This document shows, one piece after another, positions 1 to 7,261 of a stretch of DNA of 33,062 nucleotides. Numbering within the stretch: the stretch's first letter is position 1; every line of letters starts with the position of its first letter. This DNA comes from Deltaproteobacteria bacterium (lineage in GTDB: Archaea; Thermoplasmatota; Poseidoniia; Poseidoniales; Poseidoniaceae). A program made the position numbers and the translations under genes. The stretch spans positions 1-33,062 of the forward strand of contig JAOMAZ010000015.1 in NCBI GenBank assembly GCA_028344335.1, given 5' to 3'. A model generated the notes under the pieces. It ran no database searches, was not told where the DNA came from, and saw nothing but the letters and a program-made list of their open reading frames with translations.

Positions 1-56
1 TTTTCATCCACCATCTCTTCATCGCCAAAGGCGAGGAGAGGTGCTCTCCTCTTCAT
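1..56 (-). CDS. Possible 5' end of a minus-strand gene (partial)
   Basis: Reading leftward from an ATG at 56, the frame is open to the window edge for 18 codons (MKRRAPLLAFGDEEMVDE). No family can be recognised from so little, and no strong ribosome binding site precedes the ATG. It would be divergent from the thioredoxin-like gene, with an 81-base AT-rich gap. A perfect hairpin lies inside it, so the segment may instead be the 3' tail of an upstream plus-strand unit. Confidence 0.22.
   Translation of the reverse strand, partial: MKRRAPLLAFGDEEMVDE
24..51. repeat. Two adjacent hairpins, possible terminator
   Basis: GCC-aaa-GGC at 24-32 is followed by a perfect 8-bp stem, GAGGAGAG-gtg-CTCTCCTC (33-51), then a pyrimidine-rich stretch (ttcattcttcttc). 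It could end transcription of a gene to the left of the window. Archaeal termination often relies on T-rich tracts, so the role is inference. Confidence 0.4.
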
Positions 57-137
57 TCTTCTTCAACCTTAACCAGTTTAATCTTCTAATCCAAGAGTCG
101 GTTAAATTGATATCATACTTCATTCTGATTACTTTTA

Positions 138-632
138 ATGCGTAGCATATTACTGTCAATTGCACTTTGCCTAATGCTTGTCTTACCCGGCTGTCTTGGT
201 GACGGTGATGTAGAAGATGGAGAACCTTTTCCAGATTTCAGTTTGACTGGGGATGACGGTAAAGAATACTCCAAAGATAGCCTTGAAGGTGAAAAATATA
301 TTGTCCACATATCTGCAAGTTGGTGCCCTCGATGTTTCAAGACAATGCATAATATCAGTGCTGCACTCGATGGAGAGATTTATCTGATTATCAGCAACGA
401 TGAGAATGATGAGGGTAATATTCAGTCATGGCATAATAAGGTAAATGAATCCAATAATAGCAATAATATCGAGGCACCATTCGCAGTTCTACCTGATTTA
501 GCAACCACCCTCGAAATAGATGCAATACCAACAATTTACCTCATCAGCGAGAAAGGCAATATCATTGCCAAACATGAGGGGGATCTGACCATCCATTCTG
601 AAATCTTAGAATTTTACAATCAAGAATTGTGA
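138..632 (+). CDS. Thioredoxin-like (TlpA/ResA-type) lipoprotein
   Basis: A 164-residue exported thiol-disulfide oxidoreductase-like protein. A hydrophobic signal segment (residues 4-17) ends in a lipobox-like LPGC, with the probable lipidated cysteine at 19. An acidic linker follows. The thioredoxin fold has the redox motif SWCPRC (Cys63, Cys66) and a cis-proline region, AIPT, near residue 133. Proteins of this type act outside the membrane, for example in cytochrome c maturation or disulfide reduction; the substrate here is unknown. The gene ends at 632 in exactly the frame that then continues as molybdenum hydroxylase sequence. It is a complete domain with a natural-looking end, so the two are probably not one protein. 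Confidence 0.8.
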   Translation: MRSILLSIALCLMLVLPGCLGDGDVEDGEPFPDFSLTGDDGKEYSKDSLEGEKYIVHISASWCPRCFKTMHNISAALDGEIYLIISNDENDEGNIQSWHNKVNESNNSNNIEAPFAVLPDLATTLEIDAIPTIYLISEKGNIIAKHEGDLTIHSEILEFYNQEL

Positions 633-830
633 CTTTACATAGAACAGACATCTTCAAAGCGGCTGGAAGATGGGGTTGAGACTGATGCGTTAATCGACGG
701 AGGAGCCTTTGCTTCATTTGGTCATGTTACCACTTACTACAATGGCGTCCTCCACACCTCACCATATGAGATTGGAGGATTCCACTATACCGGTGCTCGA
801 GTCTGGACAAACAAGCCTGCAAGTGGAGCT
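633..830 (+). other. In-frame upstream remnant of the molybdenum hydroxylase large subunit
   Basis: The frame that becomes the 831-2366 ORF is open right back to the TGA of the thioredoxin-like gene. It contains no ATG, GTG or TTG. The translation (DGGAFASFGHVTTYY, then RVWTNKPASGAMRG) matches the molybdopterin-binding domain of xanthine dehydrogenase/4-hydroxybenzoyl-CoA reductase large subunits. The homology therefore starts upstream of the first possible start codon, and the true 5' portion (roughly 200 residues by family length) is missing from this locus. Confidence 0.7.
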
Positions 831-2366
831 ATGCGTGGCCATGGTGCAGTTAACAGTCGCTGTGCAGTTGAGGTTGGAATCGATGCTGTTTCAGAGCAAT
901 TAGGTGTTGACCCGATGACCTTCCGGCTTGCAAACCTTTTACCCCCACATTCACGAACAATTACGGGATTCAGGATAACCTCCACTGGAATGAGGGAATG
1001 TCTTGCCAAGGTTAGAGAACAATCTGGGTGGGATGAGAAATTCCGTAAGATGCCATTTGGCAGAGGAATCGGAGTCGGCTGTGGTTTCTTCATTTCAGGT
1101 TCAGGTCTACCAATCCATTGGGACCCTGAGAACTTTCCACATGCAACCGTTCATTTACAATGTGACATGGATGGTGGAGTTACCGTTCATACCGGTGCCG
1201 CTGAAATCGGTCAAGGTTCCGATACTGCAGTTGCTCAAGCCGTTAGTGAAGTTCTAGCCCTACCATTGGATATGATTAGAGTTCGTTCAAAGGAAAGTGA
1301 TACCTCACCAGTTGACCTAGGCTCATATTCCTCTCGAGTTACTTTCATGAATGCCAATGCAGCCATTCGTGCAGCCATTGATTTACGTGATCAAATCCTC
1401 AAGGCTGCATGGGACTTGACGGGTTACCACCCCGACCAATTGGTATTGGGAGACCGTCGCGTTTACTACAAACACGACCCTGCAATAGGTGTTTCTTGGC
1501 TACAAGCCTGTCATAAGGCGCAGGCAGATTCAGGTTCGCTAATCGCCACCGGCTCTTACCGTACCTCTCCAATGGGTGGAGTTCACAAAGGTGCTGCCGC
1601 AGGTTTAGCCCCAGCATATTCATTCTCTGCTTATGTTGCAGAAGTCGAGGTTGATGCTGAAACAGGATTCACCAAAGTGATCAAAGCTTGGGCTGCTCAT
1701 GATTGTGGAAAGGCCCTCAATCCGCTCGCAGTAGAAGGCCAAATCATCGGCTCTTGCCATATGGGAATGGGTCAGGTTCTATCTGAAGAAATGAAGTATG
1801 GACGGGGTGGAAACCTGCTGAACCCTGATTTATTAGATTACAAGATAATGAGCGTTCACGAAATGCCTGAAGTTATTCCAATAATTGTTGAGAGCAACGA
1901 CCCAGAAGGTCCCTTTGGAGCCAAAGAAGCAGGTGAAGGACCCCTTTTACCAATTCTTCCTGCAGTTTGTAATGCCGTCTACGATGCAATCGGAATCCGC
2001 CCCAGTGAATTACCACTAACTCCCGATAGAGTTCACAAGTTAATCGAAAAGAAATGTAAGGCAATGGGAATTGATGAGCCGATGGACTTACCAAATCCAA
2101 GTTTTACTCCTTCTCCTCTTCAGGATATTATCGCTCAACGAGCCGATGACCACGCCCAGCGTGACCTTGAGAGAGACTTACTCAAGGACCGTTCTTCCTA
2201 TGTTAATGGAGTATTATTCGGCTTTGATCCTGACCGCCCCATTTCTGAACAAGATGATGGTTGGAGAGAGGCAATAACTCCCACGCAAGAGGATTTAGTC
2301 GATGATAACAAGCGTGCTGCTAAGGCATGGAAGCATGTTGAACGGCGCTATCGAGGTGATGCTTAG
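831..2366 (+). CDS. Molybdenum hydroxylase large (Mo-cofactor) subunit, 5'-truncated; 4-hydroxybenzoyl-CoA reductase alpha-like
   Basis: This is the C-terminal two thirds of a xanthine dehydrogenase-family catalytic subunit, which binds molybdopterin cytosine dinucleotide and hydroxylates or reduces aromatic or purine-like substrates. Visible landmarks are GAMRGHG at the start, EIGQGSD near residue 122, and GPFGAKEAGEGP near residue 363, whose glutamate is the family's catalytic base. The 511-residue ORF, about 577 with the startless upstream codons, is short against a family norm of roughly 750-800. The N-terminal domain is absent, and so is the [2Fe-2S] subunit usually encoded nearby. The ATG at 831 lies inside a conserved motif and is unlikely to be a native start. 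The FAD subunit follows with a one-base overlap. This is a pseudogene, a rearrangement product or an assembly join; the downstream reading frame is intact. Confidence 0.78.
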   Translation: MRGHGAVNSRCAVEVGIDAVSEQLGVDPMTFRLANLLPPHSRTITGFRITSTGMRECLAKVREQSGWDEKFRKMPFGRGIGVGCGFFISGSGLPIHWDPENFPHATVHLQCDMDGGVTVHTGAAEIGQGSDTAVAQAVSEVLALPLDMIRVRSKESDTSPVDLGSYSSRVTFMNANAAIRAAIDLRDQILKAAWDLTGYHPDQLVLGDRRVYYKHDPAIGVSWLQACHKAQADSGSLIATGSYRTSPMGGVHKGAAAGLAPAYSFSAYVAEVEVDAETGFTKVIKAWAAHDCGKALNPLAVEGQIIGSCHMGMGQVLSEEMKYGRGGNLLNPDLLDYKIMSVHEMPEVIPIIVESNDPEGPFGAKEAGEGPLLPILPAVCNAVYDAIGIRPSELPLTPDRVHKLIEKKCKAMGIDEPMDLPNPSFTPSPLQDIIAQRADDHAQRDLERDLLKDRSSYVNGVLFGFDPDRPISEQDDGWREAITPTQEDLVDDNKRAAKAWKHVERRYRGDA

Positions 2367-3346
2367 TGCGCGTACCTCCATTCATCTTGCACACTCCAAC
2401 TAGTATTGAGGAAGCAATGGATACTGCGGGAACTTTGCAAGCAGATGGCAAGGAATTTGATTGGATTGCCGGCGGCACAGATTTACTACCAAATTACAAA
2501 TGGCACCTAAACACTCAGAATGATGTCATTTCATTGGCCTCAATCAAGGAAATGAGAACTCTCTCACCAACTCATATCGGCGCCATGGTCAAGTTGCATG
2601 ACTTGGTTGAGGGTACTAATTCACACCCCCTCTTGCGGCAAACTGCAGGTAGTATTGCCTCTGTGTTAATTCGCAGACAAGGCACAGTTGGAGGGAACAT
2701 TTGCCTTGATACCCGTTGCTTTTGGTTTAACCAAAGTGAAGAATGGCGCCGCTCTATTGAATGGTGCCACAAGTGTGATTGTGATACAGGTGCAGATTGC
2801 CGAGTTATTCCAAATCAAAATACTCTATGTGTTGCAACTTATCAGGCCGACTTAGCACCTGCTTTCATGTGTCTCGATGCAAGTATACACCTCATTTCAC
2901 CTTCCGGCCAGAGGTCGATGCCATTGAATGAATTCTTTGAGTTGGATGGAATGAAACGCAATGTCCTTGAGGAAGGGGAAATAGTCAGCCACTTGACGCT
3001 TCCAGATGATGCTGCAGATTGGCATGGTAAATATGAGAAATTATGTTTGAGAGAATCTTGGGATTTCCCTGAAGCAGGTGTTGCTATAGCATGGAAAGGA
3101 GCCGGTAATGAATTACAAGGCTTGAGAATAGCCACAACAGGTTGCGAATCCATTCCAGGATTCCATCAAGAACAAGCCGAAGATGCCTTGGAAAACTGGC
3201 AAGGGAAGGACAGTGTCAAGGCATTGGGTCAAGCCATCAGAAAAGAGGTAAAGCCAGTAAACAACACATATTTCCCACCGGCATACCGTCGTAAAATGTT
3301 ATCAGTGCTAGTAAAGAGAGCAATAGCCCCGTTATTTGAGGAGTAA
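2366..3346 (+). CDS. FAD-binding subunit of a molybdenum hydroxylase with [4Fe-4S] loop (HcrB-like)
   Basis: A 326-residue medium subunit that passes electrons between the iron-sulfur and Mo centres through FAD. FAD-contacting motifs are AGGTDLLP (residues 35-42) and TVGGNICLDTR (107-117). Residues 113-155 form a cysteine-rich insertion with Cys at 113, 118, 134, 137, 139, 145 and 155. The spacing of 118/134/145/155 resembles the four ligands of the extra [4Fe-4S] cluster in Thauera 4-hydroxybenzoyl-CoA reductase beta subunit (recalled, not searched). The GTG start shares one base with the TAG of the large subunit, indicating translational coupling. The substrate cannot be told from sequence; a CoA-ester reductase or a related hydroxylase is likely. 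Confidence 0.82.
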   Translation: MRVPPFILHTPTSIEEAMDTAGTLQADGKEFDWIAGGTDLLPNYKWHLNTQNDVISLASIKEMRTLSPTHIGAMVKLHDLVEGTNSHPLLRQTAGSIASVLIRRQGTVGGNICLDTRCFWFNQSEEWRRSIEWCHKCDCDTGADCRVIPNQNTLCVATYQADLAPAFMCLDASIHLISPSGQRSMPLNEFFELDGMKRNVLEEGEIVSHLTLPDDAADWHGKYEKLCLRESWDFPEAGVAIAWKGAGNELQGLRIATTGCESIPGFHQEQAEDALENWQGKDSVKALGQAIRKEVKPVNNTYFPPAYRRKMLSVLVKRAIAPLFEE

Positions 3347-3351
3347 TTAAA

Positions 3352-4341
3352 ATGAAAAACAAAATATTCCTAATAGTTTTGATGTTAATTGGAGTTTTTA
3401 TTCCGGCATCTAGTGCCCAAGTTCCTGAAGCTCCAAATTGGACTATCGACTGGGTAGAAGATTTATCATCTGCCACTTTGCTTGATGCCATAGACGACAA
3501 AAACTCCTCTGATTGGTGGGATAAAGGAGGCATTATAACTTTTGAATTCTATATTGAAAATACCAGACCAACTGAACTAAACATAGTTCTTCAGTTTGAG
3601 GCTGACCACGAAGGGGAATTCAATTGGGTTGAAGTTGATTTAGATGAATCAGTCAAAGTGGCAGGCGCTAGCAACAAGACCTTCGAAGTCACCTTAGAAG
3701 TGGGTTCATTGAATGATGTCGACGAAGGCATAATACATGGCTTCAGTATTATCGCCGAAGAAGATTTGCAATTACCAACTAATCCACAAATCATAGAAGC
3801 TGACACAAAAGTTCCACGGATTGCAATAATGATGGCAGATATAATCGATAAGGATATACCATTATTGGCAGGTACAGAAACTGAAATCAAAGTTGAATTG
3901 ACAAACTTTGGAAATAAGAATGACAAATTGAAGTTGACAGAAACGGAAAACCCCTTTACGATAGATGGATGCCCACAATTATCAATTCAGGTTGATGATA
4001 GTCTCTCCCAAGCAGTACTACCTGGCTCTTCTGCAGAAGGGATGTTTGTAGCCAAAGCATCTTCCAGCCATCCTACAACTGAATGTATTATTACTTTGAA
4101 ATCAATAAGTGATGGGGGAGCGAGTGTGAGTGATAGTTTGTCGTTAGAAGTAAGTTCATCATCAAGTTCGAATGGTGGCTCTTCATCTAGTTCTGGAAAT
4201 AATGATACTACGCCTTCAGATGATGATAGTTCAAATGATGATGGATTAAACGGTAATTTCCTTCCTTCAATTTCTGCATGGTTAACAATCTTCATTATTG
4301 GTTGGGTAGCAATAATCAGACGTGATGATATCCTCGCATGA
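3352..4341 (+). CDS. Secreted, C-terminally anchored Ser/Asp-rich protein of unknown function
   Basis: A 329-residue protein with a signal peptide (residues 1-22, cut near SSAQ). Beta-rich segments of CARDB/NEW3-like character follow (ITFEFYIENTRP; EIKVELTNFGNKNDKL, around residues 60-260). Then come a Ser/Asn/Asp-rich linker (about 265-300) and a final membrane helix (SISAWLTIFIIGWVAII) with a short basic tail. This architecture is common for surface proteins of marine archaea. The start is five bases after the FAD-subunit stop, with GAGGAG as ribosome binding site, so it is co-transcribed with the hydroxylase genes, although no functional link is evident. I do not recognise a specific family. 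Confidence 0.75.
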   Translation: MKNKIFLIVLMLIGVFIPASSAQVPEAPNWTIDWVEDLSSATLLDAIDDKNSSDWWDKGGIITFEFYIENTRPTELNIVLQFEADHEGEFNWVEVDLDESVKVAGASNKTFEVTLEVGSLNDVDEGIIHGFSIIAEEDLQLPTNPQIIEADTKVPRIAIMMADIIDKDIPLLAGTETEIKVELTNFGNKNDKLKLTETENPFTIDGCPQLSIQVDDSLSQAVLPGSSAEGMFVAKASSSHPTTECIITLKSISDGGASVSDSLSLEVSSSSSSNGGSSSSSGNNDTTPSDDDSSNDDGLNGNFLPSISAWLTIFIIGWVAIIRRDDILA

Positions 4342-4454
4342 TGTTTGATACATTATTTTCTACGCGACCATTGATGGGCAACCTATTTGAGTGCTATTTC
4401 ACTCGGCGGAGCAGCAAGGTGTAATTTGTTGTTGTAGAAGGAGGTGAAATAAAC
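4342..4454 (+). promoter_or_regulatory. Intergenic region with hairpin and strong Shine-Dalgarno upstream of the MoxR cluster
   Basis: The region holds AT-rich sequence (tttgatacattatttt) that could contain a TATA element, a perfect hairpin GAGTG-ctattt-CACTC (4389-4404), and a strong ribosome binding site GAAGGAGGTGA (4436-4446) before the ATG at 4455. The promoter assignment is inference. Confidence 0.4.
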
Positions 4455-6053
4455 ATGTCAGAAGAAAAGCAAGGTATTCGTCTTGAGACTTGGTTGGCTG
4501 TTGGATTAGTTGTTTCAATCTTACTTTCTACATCTCTAATCTTATTTGCTAGCAGCGATAAGCAGACTGTTTACAGTGCCTATGTCGGAAACGAGGCTGA
4601 TGGTGATTACCAATATCAACAACTTGGGTTAATGCGCGATTCTTTAGGTAAATACACAATTGCCAATACAATGTCCACTCCAATGTTAGTCAATGATTGG
4701 AGAGAGCCTCACCGAACTACTTTGGTCATCGTTGCTCCAGAGAAGCCCTTTGATCAAGCAGAAGCGGAAGCGATTCACGATTTCGTAACCAACAAGGGAG
4801 GCAAGGTCATCTTAGCAGCCGATTCCAGTAATGCCCAGCAAGTTGCAGACCAGTTCGGGGTACAGTTCTTCGAATCCCCGATAATGGATATGCGCCATTA
4901 CTATGAAGTCAATCACTACAATGGACCAATGGCCGGCACACAGGCTCCTCAAAATGAACAGAATGTATGGACAGTTGCCAGTATTAATCAAGATGTGGCT
5001 GAAATGAATCCTTTAGCAATGGCTACGGGTTGCTCATCTAAGGACCTACTCAATCACTCCACCGATAACTGCCGAATGCCAGTTTTGATGCGCAGCCCAA
5101 CTGCGATTCAGGTATTAGGTCCTGGAATTGGAGAGGATGAAGATATAAACAGAGATGTAAAGGTCTTAGCAACCGCTTCTAATGAGGCTTATGCTGATAG
5201 AACTGGCACAGGAGATTTGAGTAGCGGTCTTAACATTCAACTTGGAGCAGGACAAACTGGATTAATTATCAGAATTGATTACCCCGGTATTGAGGCCATG
5301 GATGCAATCCCTGGTGGTGGACCAGAGCAGGCTTACAAGATTTCAGTCACTGGTAGTATTGTTTTTGTCTCCAATGATGATGCATTTGCAGACCACCTAT
5401 GGGATCAAGCAACCGCCAAGAACACTGGAAAGGATCAGTGCCAAGCAATGGTTTATGTTAACCACACTTGTTGGAATTCGGAGTTAAGTAATGGTGAATC
5501 TACATGGAGGGGTAATGGTGCTTATTTTGCTGAATTGATTCATGATATGAGTGAGCAGGAGAATGATGAACTTTCGGCTCTGATTAAACTCCATCCAGAA
5601 AAATTCTATGTCGTTTTCGATGAATCAAGGCACGTTTCAAGTACCTTAACCGCTCCATTTACTGAGGCGATGGGAGCTATTGTCTTACTAACTTCAGATG
5701 CATGGTTGAAATGGTTAATTGTACTCAACCTATTAGCACTGTTATCAATCGCTATTATGGTGGTTCCAGAAAAAGAAAATTGGCGCCACGTCTTTGATTT
5801 AACGCGCTTCAGGGAAAGGCCAGAGAAGATAGATCCAAATAAATATCAACTGAGAGTGCGTCAAGCACTGATGGAAAAGGTTAGAATTTTCCATGATTTG
5901 ACAAAGGACCAAATGGCAGTCAAAGCACCTGCTGAAGTGCAGGCATTAATTCGTGACCCACGCTTGGTCGAATTGGCGTATAGCCAGAACCGTATATTTA
6001 CCCCAGATGAACTTCGTCAGCATTTGCAGGCGATTCGACGTTGGGGTAAGTGA
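4455..6053 (+). CDS. DUF4350-like membrane protein of a MoxR/DUF58 cluster
   Basis: A 532-residue protein with an N-terminal membrane helix (about residues 12-33), a large extracytoplasmic region and a second helix near the C-terminus (about 415-437), followed by a roughly 95-residue charged cytoplasmic tail. The segment RTTLVIVAPEKPFDQAEAEAIHDFV...GGKVILAAD resembles the GATase-like core of DUF4350 proteins, which are typically encoded beside MoxR ATPases and DUF58 proteins. That context is exactly repeated here, with moxR 24 bases downstream. Six cysteines in the external part may form disulfides. The biochemical role of the family is not established; assembly or quality control of envelope components is an inference. 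The strong SD supports the ATG at 4455. Confidence 0.7.
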   Translation: MSEEKQGIRLETWLAVGLVVSILLSTSLILFASSDKQTVYSAYVGNEADGDYQYQQLGLMRDSLGKYTIANTMSTPMLVNDWREPHRTTLVIVAPEKPFDQAEAEAIHDFVTNKGGKVILAADSSNAQQVADQFGVQFFESPIMDMRHYYEVNHYNGPMAGTQAPQNEQNVWTVASINQDVAEMNPLAMATGCSSKDLLNHSTDNCRMPVLMRSPTAIQVLGPGIGEDEDINRDVKVLATASNEAYADRTGTGDLSSGLNIQLGAGQTGLIIRIDYPGIEAMDAIPGGGPEQAYKISVTGSIVFVSNDDAFADHLWDQATAKNTGKDQCQAMVYVNHTCWNSELSNGESTWRGNGAYFAELIHDMSEQENDELSALIKLHPEKFYVVFDESRHVSSTLTAPFTEAMGAIVLLTSDAWLKWLIVLNLLALLSIAIMVVPEKENWRHVFDLTRFRERPEKIDPNKYQLRVRQALMEKVRIFHDLTKDQMAVKAPAEVQALIRDPRLVELAYSQNRIFTPDELRQHLQAIRRWGK

Positions 6054-6077
6054 AAATAAAACAAGGAGGAAATAAAA

Positions 6078-7220
6078 ATGCAACCCCCACCAGCCCCACA
6101 GCCGAACGCCCCAGCCCCGCCAGTACCGGCGCCAGCAGCACCAATGCCAGCAGCGCCTATGCCAGCAGCGCCTATGCCTGCAGCACCAGTCGCAGCAGCA
6201 CCAGTCGCAGCAGCACCAGTACAGGCTCAGGCTCCAGCCCAACAGAAACACCAAAGTACACCAGAAGTGCGAGAGCGCTTAGCAGCAGTCGGTGCAATCG
6301 GCCAAGCAATAAGTGCTGAAGTACAGAAAGTAATTATTGGAAAAGCTCACGTGATTGACAATGTTTTGGTCAACATCTTATCCAATGGAAACCTACTGTT
6401 CGAAGATTACCCCGGTCTTGCAAAGACCTTGATGACCAACACCTTCGCTGACGCATTAGGTTGTGACTTCAAGCGTGTTCAATTCACCCCAGATTTGCTA
6501 CCAGCAGATATTACTGGAACCAACATCTACGACGCCAAGAAGGGAGAATTTACCTTCAAACCAGGACCGCTGTTCTGTAATCTACTATTGGCTGACGAAA
6601 TTAACCGTGCACCACCAAAGACCCAAGCGGCTCTTTTGGAGGCTATGCAAGAGAAGCAAGTCACCATCGGTACAGTAACTCACAAGTTGCCAGCACCATT
6701 CATCGTTATGGCAACTCAGAACCCAGTCGAGCAAGAGGGTACTTACCCACTTCCTGAAGCTCAGTTGGACCGTTTCATGTTCAAGATGAGTGTTGGCTAC
6801 CCAGATCGAGCGGATGAGGACGAAATTCTCTCTCGTCGTATTGCTCGAAGGAAGGACGCAGTAGATGTCGATGTTATCACCGACCCACAGCGTGTTATCG
6901 CTATGCAGCAAGCCTGTGAAGATGTTTATGTTGACCCTGCCATCCGTATGTACATGGTAGAATGTGTTGCAAGAACTCGTGAAGACCCAAGAGTGCTCGT
7001 TGGAGCATCTCCTCGTGGTTCACAAGCACTTCTCAAGACCAGCCGTGCAGCAGCCGCAATGCGCGGTCGTGATTTCGTCACACCAGACGACATCAAGTCC
7101 ATCGCTGAGCTGGCAGTCGCGCACAGACTAATCCTCAAGCCAGAACACCAGATTAAGGGTCTGGAGCCTGGAGAGGTAGTTCAAGCAATCTTGCGCGAAG
7201 TTCCAGTACCAACTGTCTGA
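6078..7220 (+). CDS. moxR: MoxR-type AAA+ ATPase with Pro/Ala-rich N-terminal extension
   Basis: A 380-residue ATPase chaperone. Residues 1-60 are a low-complexity Pro/Ala/Gln/Met extension. The AAA+ core then shows Walker A in the MoxR form EDYPGLAKT (near residue 114), Walker B LLLADEINRAPPKTQ (near residue 170), sensor 1 ATQNPVEQEGTYPLPEAQLDRF, and a C-terminal helical lid with VGASPRGSQALLK (sensor 2). MoxR proteins work with DUF58/VWA partners in maturation or metal insertion of target complexes. The ATG follows AAGGAGGAAA. The long alternative-frame ORFs over the N-terminus are GC-rich shadows. Confidence 0.9.
   Translation: MQPPPAPQPNAPAPPVPAPAAPMPAAPMPAAPMPAAPVAAAPVAAAPVQAQAPAQQKHQSTPEVRERLAAVGAIGQAISAEVQKVIIGKAHVIDNVLVNILSNGNLLFEDYPGLAKTLMTNTFADALGCDFKRVQFTPDLLPADITGTNIYDAKKGEFTFKPGPLFCNLLLADEINRAPPKTQAALLEAMQEKQVTIGTVTHKLPAPFIVMATQNPVEQEGTYPLPEAQLDRFMFKMSVGYPDRADEDEILSRRIARRKDAVDVDVITDPQRVIAMQQACEDVYVDPAIRMYMVECVARTREDPRVLVGASPRGSQALLKTSRAAAAMRGRDFVTPDDIKSIAELAVAHRLILKPEHQIKGLEPGEVVQAILREVPVPTV
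6131..6221 (+). repeat. 15-bp tandem coding repeats in the moxR 5' end
   Basis: Near-identical 15-base units (ccagcagcgcctatg, then gcagcagcaccagtc) repeat about six times and encode AAPMP/AAPVA pentapeptides. The tract is prone to slippage in multiples of 15 bases, so tail length may vary between strains without breaking the frame. Confidence 0.75.
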
Positions 7221-7261
7221 GTAGAGTAAGTTTAGACTCAAAACGAAGGAGGTGAAACACG

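Noticed and set aside
709-903. Plus-strand 64-aa ORF upstream of the hydroxylase fragment
   Set aside because: The overlapping frame carries clear molybdenum hydroxylase motifs, so this is an out-of-frame shadow.
138-2366. One fused thioredoxin-molybdenum hydroxylase protein by stop-codon readthrough, since both parts share a frame
   Set aside because: The two families are unrelated, the thioredoxin-like protein looks complete, and the hydroxylase part lacks its N-terminal third; a junction is the simpler reading.
5946-6254. Minus-strand Cys/Trp-rich ORF (CCCDWCCCDW) resembling a metal-binding peptide
   Set aside because: It is the reverse reading of the Pro/Ala repeats in moxR; codon use and repeats are explained by the plus strand.
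6360-6440. Apparent loss of a Walker A glycine in MoxR (EDYPGLAKT)
   Set aside because: MoxR proteins commonly have an aspartate at this position (EDVPG-type), so it is not a defect.
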